The notes beneath the pieces are model-generated. The model did no database searches. It had not been told where the DNA came from and saw nothing but the letters and a program-made list of their open reading frames with translations. From positions 1 to 64,000 of the forward strand of contig JBCCHB010000017.1 of the NCBI GenBank assembly GCA_039028975.1: a stretch of DNA of 64,000 nucleotides, in the 5' to 3' direction. The DNA is from JAHBNG01 sp039028975 (GTDB lineage Bacteria; Chloroflexota; Anaerolineae; Caldilineales; Caldilineaceae). The position numbers and the translations under genes are program-made. Positions 53,967 to 63,578 of this stretch are shown here, in pieces. How positions within the stretch are numbered: the stretch's first letter is position 1; the number at the start of each line of letters is the position of its first letter.

Positions 53967-55922
53967 CTACTGGGATCCAAGCGCGTCTCGTAGCTCCTGC
54001 TCACTAATGCCGAGCTTCTCGGCGGCGGCGGCAAAATTGGGCGGAGGGCCACCAAGCGCGTCTCGCAATGCCTGTTCCGTAATACCCAGCTGGGCCGCGG
54101 CGGCAGCAAAATCGGGTGGGCCACCAGGGCCACTACCGCCCTCTCTACCACCTGGACCACCTTGACCACTGCCAGGACCACCCGCGGGGGGACCGCCACC
54201 AAGTGGTGGACCACCCTCACCGCCAGCGGGGAGACCGCTTTGGTCGCCGCTAGGAGCGTCAGCCGGCGGGGTACCTTCACCACCAGCCGGAGGAGCACCT
54301 TCACCGCCAGCAGGGCCACCTTCACCACCTGGGCCTCCGCCCCCGAGTGCTTCTCGAATTGTCTCTTCAGAGATACCCAGGATTTCTGCTGCACCAGCAA
54401 AATCTGGTGGTGGGCCACCAACAGCGTCTCGTAGCTCCTGTTCGGTAATGCCTAGGGTTGCTGCTGCGCCAGCAAAATCTGGTGGTCCTCCACCGCTGGG
54501 GCCACCGCTGGGGCCACCGCCGGGGCCACCACCAGGACCACCGCCCGTGCTACAGCGGGCAATCGAGTTCTCTTGAAGTGTACCGGTATAGGTTGGCCCA
54601 TGGTAGAAGGGGAAAACGTCTACGAGTGTGCCATCGTCGCCCTTCTCCACGGTTACGTGGTAGTGATAGCCCAAACCATCATGATCGTGCCCGTTGTGCT
54701 CGTCCATATACTCTACGCCTTGTGCGGTACAGGCAGCATCATAGTAGTAATCCTGGAAGTAATACCCCGAGGTTGTGACAAACATATTTCCCGAAAGTGA
54801 ACTGACCGTATCGCTGGTGGATGGTCCCATTGACTCGGCGGGGATCGTTCCCTGAGTTATGTCGTATTGATCGGCCAGCAGACAGCTACGTTCACCAGCA
54901 ACACCACAGCCAGTTGGTGAGTTTGGATCGTCATAGTCTCTGGTAAACCAACAACTATTGGCCAGTATGCCGCTATCGTGCCATGGGCCATAGACTGGAT
55001 AACCATCTGCACCGAATCCATAGATGGGTGAATGACCATTGCCTGTATCGTTTAGCTGATCGGCCAAGCAGACAGGATTGGAGTGGTGATGATAGTCGCC
55101 GTTGGCGGAGTGACCGGGGCAGATATCCAGATCATAGAACTCAAAATGGAAAGCTTCGTTGTCCCAAACCCCTTCACGGTTATACGATTGCCCGTCCTGC
55201 CAGTTGAAGATAGCGACACCATTGACCCAGGTCCCGATATTTGAAAGACCGGTTTCACAGACCCCGGTTGTTGGTTCTGGCTCCAACGGGAAACACTGCT
55301 CTTTAGCCTGATCCACAGGGCAGGCTGGACCAGGAGGCCAATAGCCGTAGCCGTCTTGATCAGCAGAACAACCAAATTCAGGGTCATAGCCAACGCTTTC
55401 ACCAAAGGCAACGGTCTCGCCAACGGCAAGCGTTGTTTGACCAGTACCAAAATCTCGCGAGGCTAATGGGCGATTGTTAAGACTATCGAGCACTTCCTGC
55501 GTCACAACTGTCTCGTAGTTGGGGATGCCGCTGGCAGTGATACACTGGTATGCTTTGCCATCGATAACCTCCGTCCTCACTGATGTAACATTTACCGGGA
55601 TGCCACTAAAGACGCTAGACGTTTCGCCATCTTCGTTCATCATCCAGGCAGCTAGCCAAGCATCGCGGTTACTGTGGCTAGCACTACCCTCTGGCTCGCT
55701 CGCTTCCGCTTCGCTCTCTGTGGACTCCTCCTCTGATGAAGCATCGTCGGCTTCTGTTTCTTCAGCAGCTTCTTCAGCAGGTGCCTCTGTTGGTGCTGCT
55801 TCTGCTGCTTCGGTTGGTGCTTGCTCTGGTGGCGGCTGTTCTTGCGAATCATCGCCTCGGCCACATGCGGCCAGCAGTATGCCGATAAAGAGCACGAGTA
55901 GCCATCGATTGATCGTTTTCAT
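53967..55922 (-). CDS. YHYH-domain lipoprotein with Gly/Pro-rich repeat tail
   Basis: 651 residues. Signal with lipobox LAAC (Cys20), then a Glu/Ala-rich linker (21-80). Central YHYH domain: YQCITASGIPNYETVVTQEV, WPPGPACPVDQ, YDLDICPGHSANGDYHHHSN, DGYPVYGPWH and the naming GLGYHYHVTVE. Function of YHYH proteins is unknown; His and Cys richness suggests metal binding (inference). The last about 170 residues are Gly/Pro-rich with four copies of PPDFAGAAATLGITEQELRD-like helical units. Paralogue of the protein at 57970. The IS sits about 50 bp beyond its stop. Confidence 0.87.
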   Translation of the reverse strand: MKTINRWLLVLFIGILLAACGRGDDSQEQPPPEQAPTEAAEAAPTEAPAEEAAEETEADDASSEEESTESEAEASEPEGSASHSNRDAWLAAWMMNEDGETSSVFSGIPVNVTSVRTEVIDGKAYQCITASGIPNYETVVTQEVLDSLNNRPLASRDFGTGQTTLAVGETVAFGESVGYDPEFGCSADQDGYGYWPPGPACPVDQAKEQCFPLEPEPTTGVCETGLSNIGTWVNGVAIFNWQDGQSYNREGVWDNEAFHFEFYDLDICPGHSANGDYHHHSNPVCLADQLNDTGNGHSPIYGFGADGYPVYGPWHDSGILANSCWFTRDYDDPNSPTGCGVAGERSCLLADQYDITQGTIPAESMGPSTSDTVSSLSGNMFVTTSGYYFQDYYYDAACTAQGVEYMDEHNGHDHDGLGYHYHVTVEKGDDGTLVDVFPFYHGPTYTGTLQENSIARCSTGGGPGGGPGGGPSGGPSGGGPPDFAGAAATLGITEQELRDAVGGPPPDFAGAAEILGISEETIREALGGGGPGGEGGPAGGEGAPPAGGEGTPPADAPSGDQSGLPAGGEGGPPLGGGPPAGGPGSGQGGPGGREGGSGPGGPPDFAAAAAQLGITEQALRDALGGPPPNFAAAAEKLGISEQELRDALGSQ

Positions 55923-56172
55923 TCATTTCTCCTGTTGTGTGAATCTCGGTCTTGGTCATCGCTCCGTCCAAGTAACTGTCACTTGCGGACGAATCTCTGA
56001 CTATAGCCTTAATCTCTTTTGTGTAAACAACATCTACGGTCTTGACATGATAGGTATGAATAACTGTGACTCATTCAGCTGGGCCAATTGGATCGGTGTA
56101 GATTGGCCGTCTGCGGTTATGAGGTCTAACCGATACGAAAGATTGCCTCTTGGCGCGTCTACATCGCGCTGG

Positions 56173-56604
56173 CTATACTCCGCTCCCACTCAAAGATTGA
56201 ATCCAACCACATTCGTTTACATTATCGTGGTCCAACGCGGTCATATCCTGACCCGTGCGGAATGCCTCTGCTTGTGCTAAAGTTGCTGCTGTTGTTGTAA
56301 AGATTCGCACAGATGCTGTATCTTCTGCGCTACCAGCAGTGGATGCGTAGTTGCGAGCGGCATTGTTAGGTAATTGGGTCGAATCGCGCAGCGTTGTAAA
56401 GTTGACGACAATGGCAACGCTTTGACCAACTCCTAACCCACCACACAGGGCCACGTCATCCCAGTAGATCACGCTGTTGGGCGGACCTGGATTGGGTGCT
56501 GGATTAGCCGAGACATACTCCAGGTAGGCGCTAGGGTAGACATCCGTGAGCGGCACAGCGGGGACGATGGTAGTGCCGGAATTGGTAATACGCATCGTAA
56601 ACAC
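56173..56604 (-). pseudogene. Truncated DUF11/CARDB-like beta-sandwich fragment
   Basis: 143 codons, first possible start a GTG in mid-domain. It begins VFTMRITNSGTTIVPAVPLT, which is the middle of a DUF11-type repeat, continues PSAYLEYVSANPAPNPG, YWDDVALCGGLGVGQSVAI and a tail. Eight codons upstream the frame hits TAG, so the usual N-terminal strands are missing. Lies 23 bp after the PD40 gene. Probably the remnant of a larger surface protein. Confidence 0.6.
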
Positions 56605-56627
56605 ATATGAGGGGCTGAACAGCTAGA

Positions 56628-57968
56628 TTATTGTACCAAAATGACAAATTGATAGAGATTAGGCAATGGCAGACGCTCTAAATATTCTCCCTCAGCACTC
56701 ATAAGGTAGACTCCCGTATTTGTTGCAGAAACAAACGATTGGCCATCACTGCCAAAATCACCATACGAGACAATTCGACGTGTTGAGGTAAGTTGCTCCG
56801 GTTCACCACCATGAATTGAAACCCGCCACCAATCAGATGGCATATTGTGATCCGTATGGGCATGAGCCACTTTGACATCAAGCAATATCTCCCACCAGCC
56901 TCGTGATACTTTTGTAGAATGGGTAACCCCACCAAAGTATACCCACTCACCATCTGGTGAAAAGTGCGGTGTATCAACGTCAAAAAATCTGTTAATTTCC
57001 ACCAACTCAGATACGTCTCCACTTTCAGTATCAAGGAGATAGATACCCCGTTCACTCGTTGCAGGAGCAACCTGAATGTAAACAAGATGCTTGCCATCGG
57101 GAGATAGCCGGGGCCAAATTGCATCTTGCATCACGAAGTGCTCAACGCCGCTTGTCAGATCGTAACGGTAGAGGGCCACATCGAGCGTTGGGTTTTGTGA
57201 GGCGGCTTGCCCGTTTTCTTGGAGATTCTCATCATCTGCTTCGCCATTATCAGGCGGTTGATTTATTTCTATCAAACGCTTGTAGGAGATGTAATAGATG
57301 CTCTGGCCATCGGCTGACCAAATTGGATTGAAAAAGTACGTATTTGCTTCGTGATTGCCAAAGATTAGTTGCGGCTTGTTCGTTATCACGTTCTCTGGCG
57401 CTTTATCAGGTTCTGTTAGCGAAAGCAAGTAGATACCGCTACGATCATACGGTTGTCGAATTGTAGTTTCTTTCCCTTCCTTCTGTGGCTCTTCGGGAGG
57501 GGCTGCATAGGCTAACGCAATTCGTGTGCCATCGGGCGATAGATCGAACTGATAGATCCAGCCGTTCTCTGGCACGCGAAAGAGCGTCTTTGTCTCGCGT
57601 GCCGCCATGTCGTATAGTGCCAGCTGATGCTCTGGGTAAAGGCTCCGATCGAGCATTAGAAGTTGACCTGACATGGAACTGTTTCCAGTAGCCGTTGATA
57701 TGGTATTCGATAGCGTTAGAGTGGATGTAGAAAATGTGGCTGTTATCGAAGACGTGGTTGTCGCCTCTACGAAAGGAGCGACGACTTTCATAGCCGTTTT
57801 CTGCTCGGACCCAGACATCGTACCTGCTGTCGAGGTCGTTGTTGGCCCAAAAGCTAAGGCTGGCCCAAGTGAAGTTGAGGTTGGCCTTGCTCTCCCTAAT
57901 AGAATGACGAGCATCAGCACGACTAGGCTGATGCCCAAACCCAGTGCAATGATTCGGTGCCACATCAT
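56628..57968 (-). CDS. Membrane-anchored PD40/TolB-like beta-propeller protein
   Basis: About 446 residues from the ATG at 57968, one base after the stop of the YHYH gene upstream. N-terminal membrane anchor IIALGLGISLVVLMLVILLG, a Thr/Ser-rich linker, then repeated propeller blades: YQFDLSPDGTRIALAY, NPIWSADGQSIYYISY, WPRLSPDGKHLVYIQV, TPHFSPDGEWVYFGG and GDFGSDGQSFVSAT. The longer frame starting at 58142 overlaps the upstream gene and is not needed. Likely an exported scaffold or sensor; function unknown. Coupled to the YHYH gene by the near-contact of stop and start. Confidence 0.83.
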   Translation of the reverse strand: MMWHRIIALGLGISLVVLMLVILLGRARPTSTSLGPALAFGPTTTSTAGTMSGSEQKTAMKVVAPFVEATTTSSITATFSTSTLTLSNTISTATGNSSMSGQLLMLDRSLYPEHQLALYDMAARETKTLFRVPENGWIYQFDLSPDGTRIALAYAAPPEEPQKEGKETTIRQPYDRSGIYLLSLTEPDKAPENVITNKPQLIFGNHEANTYFFNPIWSADGQSIYYISYKRLIEINQPPDNGEADDENLQENGQAASQNPTLDVALYRYDLTSGVEHFVMQDAIWPRLSPDGKHLVYIQVAPATSERGIYLLDTESGDVSELVEINRFFDVDTPHFSPDGEWVYFGGVTHSTKVSRGWWEILLDVKVAHAHTDHNMPSDWWRVSIHGGEPEQLTSTRRIVSYGDFGSDGQSFVSATNTGVYLMSAEGEYLERLPLPNLYQFVILVQ

Positions 57969-57969
57969 G

Positions 57970-59424
57970 CTATCTTCCCATCTTTTGCTGGAGTGATAGT
58001 TCCGCGGGACGAGGACGAGGACCACCATCAGGGGGCGGGCCATTATTCTGTCCGGTATCGCAAGCTGCGATTGCTTCATCCTGAAGCGTGCCAGCGTAAG
58101 TCGGCCCCATATAGAAAGGGAATATGTCTTCAAAGGTATCATCGCCGTTATCGGATCGGGTTACGTGATAGTGATAGCCCAAGCCATCGTGCTCGTGTCC
58201 GTTGTGTTCATCCATATATTCAATGCCCTGCTCAGTGCAGGCTGCATCATAGTAGTAATCCTGAAAGTAATATCCAGAAGTGGCAAGTAACTCATTGCTC
58301 GATGGCGATGTTACTATCTCATCGGTGCGTGGGCCGCTCGAATCTGCCGCCACAGTGCCTTGAGTGATGTCGTATTGGTCAACCAGCAGACAACTGCGCT
58401 CTCCCGCCACACCACAACCTGTCGCCGAGTCGGGATTGTCATAATCACGTGTTTTCCAGCAGCTATTGGCCAGCACATCGGTGTCGTGCCATGGCCCATA
58501 AACTGGATAACCATCAGCGCCAAAACCATAAATTGGTGAATGACCGTTACCGGTATCGCCCAACTGCTCGGCAAGGCAAACTGGATGGGAATGGTGATGG
58601 TAGTTGCCATTGGCAGAGTGGCCAGGGCAGATGTCAAGATCGTAGAACTCAAAGTGGTAGGCTTCGTTTTCCCAGACGCCTGCGCCATTGAATGACATGG
58701 TATCCTGCCAGTTGAAGATGGCCACACCGTTGACCCACGTCCCCATGTCATTAATCCCTGTTTCGCAGACCTCAGTGGTCGGTTCTGGCTCTAGGGGGAA
58801 GCAGTTCTCATTGGTCTGATCGGCTGGACATGTTGGGCCGGGTGGCCAATAGCCGTAGCCTTCGCTCCCGCTCGTACATCCTTGGCCTGGATCATAGCCG
58901 ATGTTTTCGCCAAAGGCCACGGTCTGGCCAACAGTCAGGGTCGTTACGCCTGAGCCAAAATCAAACGAGGCACGAGGTCGACTGTTCAGGCTATCAATCA
59001 GTTCCTGGGTCACCACCGTTTCGTAGTTGGGAATGCCGCTGGTTACGATGCACTGATAGGCTTTGCCATTGATCGTCCTCGTGGTCACCGATGTTACATT
59101 GACTTCCACATTGCTGAAGATGCTTGAGATTTCTCCTGTCTCATTCATGACCCACGACGACAACCATGCCTCGGTTTGCGTAGTAGGGGTATCGGTAGGG
59201 GGGGCTGCTGGCGAAGCTTCGGTTGCCGTTGCGGTTGGCGTCGCAGTTGAAGTAAGGTTAATGACTGAAGTGGCTGTTGCAGTAGCTGTCGGAGATGATA
59301 TAGCGATGCTCTCGTTGTCATTGCTAACAACAGGTATGTAAATAGACTCGTCCGCAATGGCGACCAGAGCCGCGCTAATCAGTAATGTGATGCTAATAGA
59401 AATGATAGTGAATTGTTTTCGCAT
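57970..59424 (-). CDS. Secreted YHYH-domain protein
   Basis: 484 residues from the ATG at 59424 with GGAAGG just upstream; an earlier ATG at 59451 is possible. Signal peptide FTIISISITLLISAALVAIA, a Thr/Ala/Pro-rich linker (about 40-85), then a YHYH domain nearly parallel to the one at 53967 (YQCIVTSGIPNYETVVTQEL, YDLDICPGHSANGNYHHHSH, GLGYHYHVTRS), but with only a short Pro-rich tail. First gene of a minus-strand group running to 53967 with the PD40 protein. The two YHYH genes look like a tandem duplication later separated. Confidence 0.87.
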   Translation of the reverse strand: MRKQFTIISISITLLISAALVAIADESIYIPVVSNDNESIAISSPTATATATSVINLTSTATPTATATEASPAAPPTDTPTTQTEAWLSSWVMNETGEISSIFSNVEVNVTSVTTRTINGKAYQCIVTSGIPNYETVVTQELIDSLNSRPRASFDFGSGVTTLTVGQTVAFGENIGYDPGQGCTSGSEGYGYWPPGPTCPADQTNENCFPLEPEPTTEVCETGINDMGTWVNGVAIFNWQDTMSFNGAGVWENEAYHFEFYDLDICPGHSANGNYHHHSHPVCLAEQLGDTGNGHSPIYGFGADGYPVYGPWHDTDVLANSCWKTRDYDNPDSATGCGVAGERSCLLVDQYDITQGTVAADSSGPRTDEIVTSPSSNELLATSGYYFQDYYYDAACTEQGIEYMDEHNGHEHDGLGYHYHVTRSDNGDDTFEDIFPFYMGPTYAGTLQDEAIAACDTGQNNGPPPDGGPRPRPAELSLQQKMGR

Positions 59425-59451
59425 AAAACCTTCCATGTTTTCAACAAGCAC

Positions 59452-60017
59452 TTAGGCTAATAAATACTGTTTGTGATTTGCCTAATGACTTCGCTGACCA
59501 GGAGCGTAGTGTATGTGACTGCGGAGCCATTCTAGCCTCTTTAAGATGGGAGTTCTAGTGCATACGATCATGGTTAAAGCCGCTAGGACATGACATCTGT
59601 CATGCCTCAACAGATTTGTTAAACTGTGGCGGTTATGCACGTATTGAGAGGGTGTAAACAAGTGGCACTTATTGCCATACCTTTAACCGATGGAACTGCC
59701 GCACATCGCCAAATTCCGGCATATTGACGCGATCATTGCTTAGCTAAAACCCGATATGCCCTGCCGCAAAATTCCGAGTTGTATACCCATCGCAGATTGG
59801 CGACAGTATCTCACGCATAGTGACCTCCAAGGCGTGGCCTATGGCAACTCAGCAGAAGCTGTTATCATTAAGCCATGCATTATTTTAAGAATGAGCATGA
59901 AACAACTTGGACATTTGCTTGGGCTAAACCCAAGCAAAACGCGCAAGTTATTTGCGACTCATTCCTTGATCAACGCACAAACCCTAAACGTTTATTTCTT
60001 TAGATTAGCCTAAAACC
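59452..60017. other. Divergent gap upstream of YHYH and MttB-family genes
   Basis: About 566 bp. An 85-codon frame (59756-60013) inside has no family resemblance and no ribosome site, so it is not called. No strong hairpin or repeat was identified. Confidence 0.5.
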
Positions 60018-60029
60018 ATGGAGAAAGTG

Positions 60030-61565
60030 ATGGATAGCACAAAACGACGAGCGGCTCGACGTGAAAGACAAACAAAGGAAGCAAAGTCTGGCCCCAAATT
60101 TCGCCCTCTTCAAAATCCGTGGCCAGCGCTTGAGATCGCATCTCCAGAGCAGATTGAGCGAGTTCACCAGGCATCCATATATATTTTGGAAACCATTGGC
60201 ATGCGTTTCTTGGATGCCGAAGCGCTCTCACTGTGGGAAGCGGCCGGGGCTAAGGTAGATTACAAGGCCCAACATGTTTGGATTGATGGTGGCTTGGTTA
60301 CGGACTTGATCCGCCAGGCACCTGATTCCTTCACCATGCGCGCACGCAATCCCCTGCGGGACATTCCCATAGGTGGGAATCATATCTCTTTCTTTCCGTG
60401 TGCGGGCGTGGTAAATGTCAGCAACAGCCAAGTAGGGAGGCAACAAGGCACAGAAGCCACCTATCAAGAACTGATCAAACTGTGGCAAGCCAGTAACGTG
60501 ATTCATTTTGCAGGGATGCAGGCTGTCGCCATGCACGATGTTCCCGTCTCTTGTCGCCATCTCAAGACTCGGTTGCATGGTCACACGCTCAGTGACAAAG
60601 CCATCTTTGGTGTATCCCACGGTCGCATCATTTCAGAAGACTGTCTGGCTGCCTCCCGAATTATCTTTGGCGATGACTTGACAACAGGTGGACCTGTGAC
60701 GGGTTGCGTCATCAACGTCAACAGCCCGTTGGTGTATGACGATCGGATGCTCGGTGGTCTGATTACGTATGCCCGGGCCGGGCAAGCAGTCGTCATAACA
60801 CCATTTATCTTATCTGGTGCCATGAGTCCTATTACCATCCCAGCCACCATCGCCCAGCAGAATGCCGAGGCCTTGGCCGGGATGGCACTGGCTCAGATTG
60901 TGAACCCAGGAACGCCTGTTGTCTACGGAGGATTTACTACCAATGCAGACATGCGAAGTGGTAGTCCAGCATTTGGTACGCCAGAGGGTGCTTGGGCGCT
61001 CTTACTGGGGACTCAGTTGGCGCGCTACTACGGCGTTCCGTACCGAGGGAGCGGATCACTTAATACGGCCAATTCAGTCGATGCTCAGGCTGCCTACGAG
61101 TCTATGTGGACCTTGTGGCCTGCCGTTCAAGCCCATGCCAACATCATTGTCCATGCCGCTGGGTGGTTAGAAAGCGGATTGACCGTTTCCTATGAAAAGC
61201 TGATCATCGACTGCGAAAATCTGGCTATGATGCAACATTTTCTCGGCAACATTAACTGGTCTGATGATGCGTTTCTCCTGGACATGATCCAAAAGGTCGG
61301 TCCAGGAGGGCATCACTTTGCCACACCCCATACCCAAGCTAACTATCGCACCGCCTTCTTCGATGGAACGTTGGCGGATCGGAGCAACTATGAGAGGTGG
61401 TTAGATGGCGGGGAGAAAGACATTGTACAGCGAGCAGCGGAACGCTGGCAAGCAATTTTGCGTGATTTTGAAGCACCGAAGCTGCATGAAAGCGTTCAGG
61501 AAGAGCTGGAGGGGTTTGTGGAAAGACGGACCCAGGAGTTACAAGGGGTCAGCTTGTATGATTGA
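60030..61565 (+). CDS. MttB-superfamily methyltransferase (non-pyrrolysine)
   Basis: 511 residues from the ATG at 60030, which has GGAG 6 nt upstream; an ATG 12 bp earlier lacks a site. Family features: ASPEQIERVHQASIYILETIGMRF near the N-terminus, and VVYGGFTTNADMRSGSPAFGTPEG in the catalytic barrel. The frame has no internal TAG, so the pyrrolysine of true trimethylamine methyltransferase is absent; relatives (MtgB, MtpB, MtcB type) demethylate glycine betaine, proline betaine or carnitine to a corrinoid protein. No corrinoid protein or reductive activator is in the window. Basic N-terminal 25 residues are unusual. Confidence 0.87.
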   Translation: MDSTKRRAARRERQTKEAKSGPKFRPLQNPWPALEIASPEQIERVHQASIYILETIGMRFLDAEALSLWEAAGAKVDYKAQHVWIDGGLVTDLIRQAPDSFTMRARNPLRDIPIGGNHISFFPCAGVVNVSNSQVGRQQGTEATYQELIKLWQASNVIHFAGMQAVAMHDVPVSCRHLKTRLHGHTLSDKAIFGVSHGRIISEDCLAASRIIFGDDLTTGGPVTGCVINVNSPLVYDDRMLGGLITYARAGQAVVITPFILSGAMSPITIPATIAQQNAEALAGMALAQIVNPGTPVVYGGFTTNADMRSGSPAFGTPEGAWALLLGTQLARYYGVPYRGSGSLNTANSVDAQAAYESMWTLWPAVQAHANIIVHAAGWLESGLTVSYEKLIIDCENLAMMQHFLGNINWSDDAFLLDMIQKVGPGGHHFATPHTQANYRTAFFDGTLADRSNYERWLDGGEKDIVQRAAERWQAILRDFEAPKLHESVQEELEGFVERRTQELQGVSLYD

Positions 61566-61938
61566 TGGCAGCGAAATGTATCGATATAACAAGGGCTGAT
61601 ACTTCGGCCATGCTCAGCAGACATGAGATCGGTCGAGTCTGCGCGAACCTTCAGCCGCTTATGGCCTGCCCTTTAGCCATAAGCTACCGAATGTTGTGAT
61701 GCACGCCCAGGCTTAAAAGCGCCGGGCTAAAAAACAAAGGCTCATCAGTGGAGCTAGCGATTCGTGGACCAAAACGCTTGCTTCAGAGGCCCTTGCATGG
61801 CAGACCGATTCTCAAGCTTGGCGCAGGCATCGAACAAGCCATATCTCAGGTAGAATAGAAGGGGGGAATGCATATCCTTTGCACCCTACCTATGCGAGAA
61901 CGAGAGGCAGGGTGGCCTTTACAAATTTGACAATAACC
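61566..61938. other. Convergent gap between MttB-family and fucosidase genes
   Basis: 373 bp without a gene. An imperfect hairpin at 61705-61727 (GCCCAGGCTT and AAGCGCCGGGC arms) followed by TAAAAAAC may terminate transcription from one or both sides. Low confidence. Confidence 0.4.
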
Positions 61939-63393
61939 TTAAGCAGAGATCTTCAATGTCAACGGACTTTTCGTTGGCGTACATCCTTGTAGGCTCACCT
62001 GAAGGGCCTCGTCCCCTTCTTGCCAGGTTAACGTCTGATTCTGCCCCAACAGCTCAACTGAACCGACGCTGGCCAGATGGTAGATGGAATTCTTGCCCAA
62101 TGACCGAATGCGAATCTGCCCGTCTTCTGGCCACTGCATAACATGGGCATAGAGCACATCACCTTTGATAGTAAATCGGATATCCTCGCTGGTAAAGACA
62201 GTACGTTTGGTGTCTGTAAAGGCGCCCTCCATAACCTGAGTCGGTCCTTCGCCACATTCATGCCACGCTCGTGTTCCATAGATCCCCTCGCCATTGACCT
62301 TTAGCCACTGTCCGATCTCCCTGAGCATGGCTTGCTCTTCTTCAGGAATGGATCCATCGGCCCGAGGGCCAACATTGAGTAGCAGAGCGCCGTTTTTGCT
62401 AACGACGTCGATCAAATCACCGATAATGTCGTTCGCTACTTTGTAGTCGTGGTTGTCGATAAAGCCCCATGAATTTTTGGAGACAGATGTATCATTTTGC
62501 CAGAAGAGGCCGTGGGTTCGTCGAACTTGGCCGCGCTCAATGTCAAAGACGGCTACGCCTGCTGGGAACGCGTCATACTTGTGGTTGATGGCAACGCCTT
62601 TATTCCATTGCGCGCCAGCGTTATAGTAGTAAGCCGCCATCTGTTTGAGGTAAGGTTTAAAGGCCATATTCTGGATCCACCAATCAAACCAGATGAGTTG
62701 GGGCTGATATTTGTCGATCAACTCACAGGTTCGTAGCAGCCAATCCTCTAGGAATGCCTGGTCAGGTGAATTATCATAGTACTGCTCGGTAGGACGCCCA
62801 TTGCCCTTCGCCGGGCCATAGAGATCAGCATACTCTGGATCCTGAACATCGGAGGGGAAGTGCATCCCGCCATTCATGAACCACCAATGCTCGGCTCGGT
62901 GGCTTGACACGCCAAAGACCATGTCATCAGCACGAACGGCCTCGGCCAGCTCACCTACGATGTCACGTTTGGGGCCCATTTCGACAGCATTCCAGCGACA
63001 GAGATCGCTCTCATACATCTGAAAACCGTCGTGGTGCTCGGCCACGGGCACAACAAAGTTGGCACCGGCGGCCTTAAAGAGGGCAGACCACTCTTTGGCA
63101 TCAAACTTTTCGCCCTTGAACATTGGGATAAAGTCTTTATAGCCAAACTGATCGTGGGGGCCATAGGTAGAGAGGTGGTGCTCGTAGACATTGGATCCTT
63201 TTTCATACATTCTGCGTGGATACCACTCGTTGCCAAAGGCAGGAACAGCATATGGTCCCCAATGAATAAAGATGCCAAACTTGCCATCAACATACCAATC
63301 AGGGAATGTGTAAGCTTCTAGCGAATCCCACGTTGTTGAGAAAGGTCCTGAGGCGATGCCTTCAGAAATCTTTTCCAGGGTTATTTTAGACAT
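61939..63393 (-). CDS. Alpha-L-fucosidase, glycoside hydrolase family 29
   Basis: 484 residues from the ATG at 63393 with AAGGAGA 5 nt upstream; a frame extension to 63441 has none. GH29 signature: WYVDGKFGIFIHWGPYAVPA, NEWYPRRMY, VVPVAEHHDGFQMYESDLCRWN, the catalytic nucleophile Asp in QLIWFDWWIQN, and the C-terminal LLLNVGPRADGSIPEEE, followed by a short beta domain. Removes terminal L-fucose from glycans. No signal peptide, so it should act in the cytoplasm on imported oligosaccharides. Confidence 0.93.
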   Translation of the reverse strand: MSKITLEKISEGIASGPFSTTWDSLEAYTFPDWYVDGKFGIFIHWGPYAVPAFGNEWYPRRMYEKGSNVYEHHLSTYGPHDQFGYKDFIPMFKGEKFDAKEWSALFKAAGANFVVPVAEHHDGFQMYESDLCRWNAVEMGPKRDIVGELAEAVRADDMVFGVSSHRAEHWWFMNGGMHFPSDVQDPEYADLYGPAKGNGRPTEQYYDNSPDQAFLEDWLLRTCELIDKYQPQLIWFDWWIQNMAFKPYLKQMAAYYYNAGAQWNKGVAINHKYDAFPAGVAVFDIERGQVRRTHGLFWQNDTSVSKNSWGFIDNHDYKVANDIIGDLIDVVSKNGALLLNVGPRADGSIPEEEQAMLREIGQWLKVNGEGIYGTRAWHECGEGPTQVMEGAFTDTKRTVFTSEDIRFTIKGDVLYAHVMQWPEDGQIRIRSLGKNSIYHLASVGSVELLGQNQTLTWQEGDEALQVSLQGCTPTKSPLTLKISA

Positions 63394-63578
63394 TTGGTTC
63401 TCCTTGGATAATCCAGTTGCTTGGTGGTTACTCAATGTCATTCAATTAGTAAAGACTGCAATACACGTTCTCTTCGCTCTCCTTGCTCTCCCACCTTTTA
63501 GCCTGAACATTCACTGTGCGTTGCAGCCGGAACAGCTTAACCAAATGACGATGGGTGTAACGATGGGGAATGGCTATA

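Noticed and set aside
57969..58142. Upstream extension of the PD40 protein by 58 codons
   Set aside because: It would overlap the YHYH gene in another frame; the ATG at 57968 directly precedes the membrane anchor.
56041..59341. Several plus-strand frames opposite the YHYH and PD40 genes
   Set aside because: All are shadows of well-supported minus-strand genes.
59756..60013. 85-codon plus-strand frame before the MttB-family gene
   Set aside because: No ribosome site, no recognisable domain, composition of noncoding DNA.
60018..61565. Pyrrolysine-containing trimethylamine methyltransferase
   Set aside because: The frame has no internal TAG, and no pyl genes or corrinoid protein lie nearby.
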